The notes below the pieces were generated by a model that did not search any database, was not told the DNA's origin, and saw only the letters and a list, made by a program, of their open reading frames with translations. The position numbers and the translations under genes were made by a program. A DNA stretch of 12,119 nt, taken from assembly GCA_016210285.1 (NCBI GenBank), contig JACQUN010000166.1, positions 1-12,119 on the forward strand, in the 5' to 3' direction. Of the stretch, positions 12,082-12,119 are shown one piece after another (the first letter of the stretch is position 1; every line of letters begins with the position of its first letter). This DNA comes from Chloroflexota bacterium. Its GTDB lineage: Bacteria; Chloroflexota; Dehalococcoidia; UBA1127; JACQUN01.

Positions 12082-12119
12082 AGGCCGTTGAAAAAGGGGT
12101 GATTCAGAGGGGCGAAGCC
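12082..12119. repeat. Palindromic repeat or terminator cut by the window end
   Basis: After the cysK stop, a CCGTTGAAAAAGGGG stretch is followed by CAGAGGGGCGAAGCC, which ends the window. GGC (12111-12113) and GCC (12117-12119) already pair around GAA. If the next bases are CCTCTG the result would be a 9-bp G+C-rich hairpin, so this is probably the left half of a stem-loop that serves as cysK terminator or as a dispersed repeat. The missing half is a prediction. Confidence 0.4.

Noticed and set aside
1..12119. CRISPR arrays, tRNA/rRNA genes, intact transposase genes
   Set aside because: No regular spaced direct repeats, no cloverleaf or rRNA-like stretch, and no transposase-like protein was found.

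Overview
The window is G+C-rich bacterial chromosome carrying ten genes (one cut by the left edge), closely packed, with several GTG and TTG starts. The mix of a PKD-type surface protein with a Thr-Pro tail, a stand-alone HNH protein, a CvpA-LEA14 fusion, a RicT/PSP1 protein and palindromic 'CCCTCTCC...GGAGAGGG' repeats suggests Chloroflexota, perhaps Dehalococcoidia-like. That is an impression from gene style; no phylogenetic marker was compared. There are no rRNA or tRNA genes, CRISPR arrays or complete insertion sequences.

Layout. Bases 1-270 encode the end of a secreted PKD-type protein. A hairpin after its stop runs into an extended -10 promoter that drives a plus-strand operon: lysA (diaminopimelate decarboxylase, last step of lysine synthesis), holB (clamp-loader delta' subunit) and ricT (PSP1-domain Fe-S protein). 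Gaps inside it are 2 and 12 bases, and holB-ricT is also a neighbour pair in Firmicutes. ricT converges on a minus-strand block across a short palindromic repeat. Read in its own 5'-to-3' direction, that block is a zinc alcohol dehydrogenase, a D-2-hydroxyacid dehydrogenase, lon protease, a CvpA-LEA14 membrane protein overlapping lon by ATGA, and an HNH endonuclease-fold protein. The alcohol dehydrogenase is divergent from a plus-strand SAM methyltransferase, which is followed by a cysteine synthase-family gene with its own promoter. The window ends inside another palindrome.

How the genes work together. lysA-holB-ricT is a mixed housekeeping operon. The two dehydrogenases are probably co-transcribed and may act on successive oxidation states of one unknown substrate. 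lon and cvpA are translationally coupled.

Most notable points. (1) holB carries about 40 extra in-frame codons made of consecutive palindromes, placed between the first and second cysteines of its zinc module, which looks like a palindromic repeat domesticated inside an essential replication gene. (2) A CvpA membrane domain is fused to a LEA14/WHy domain and coupled to lon. (3) The cysteine synthase homologue has a changed substrate-binding loop (SAGNAA for TSGNTG). (4) Dyads overlap the promoters of lysA and cysK. I see no clear multi-gene defence or biosynthetic system; the rest is ordinary housekeeping content.
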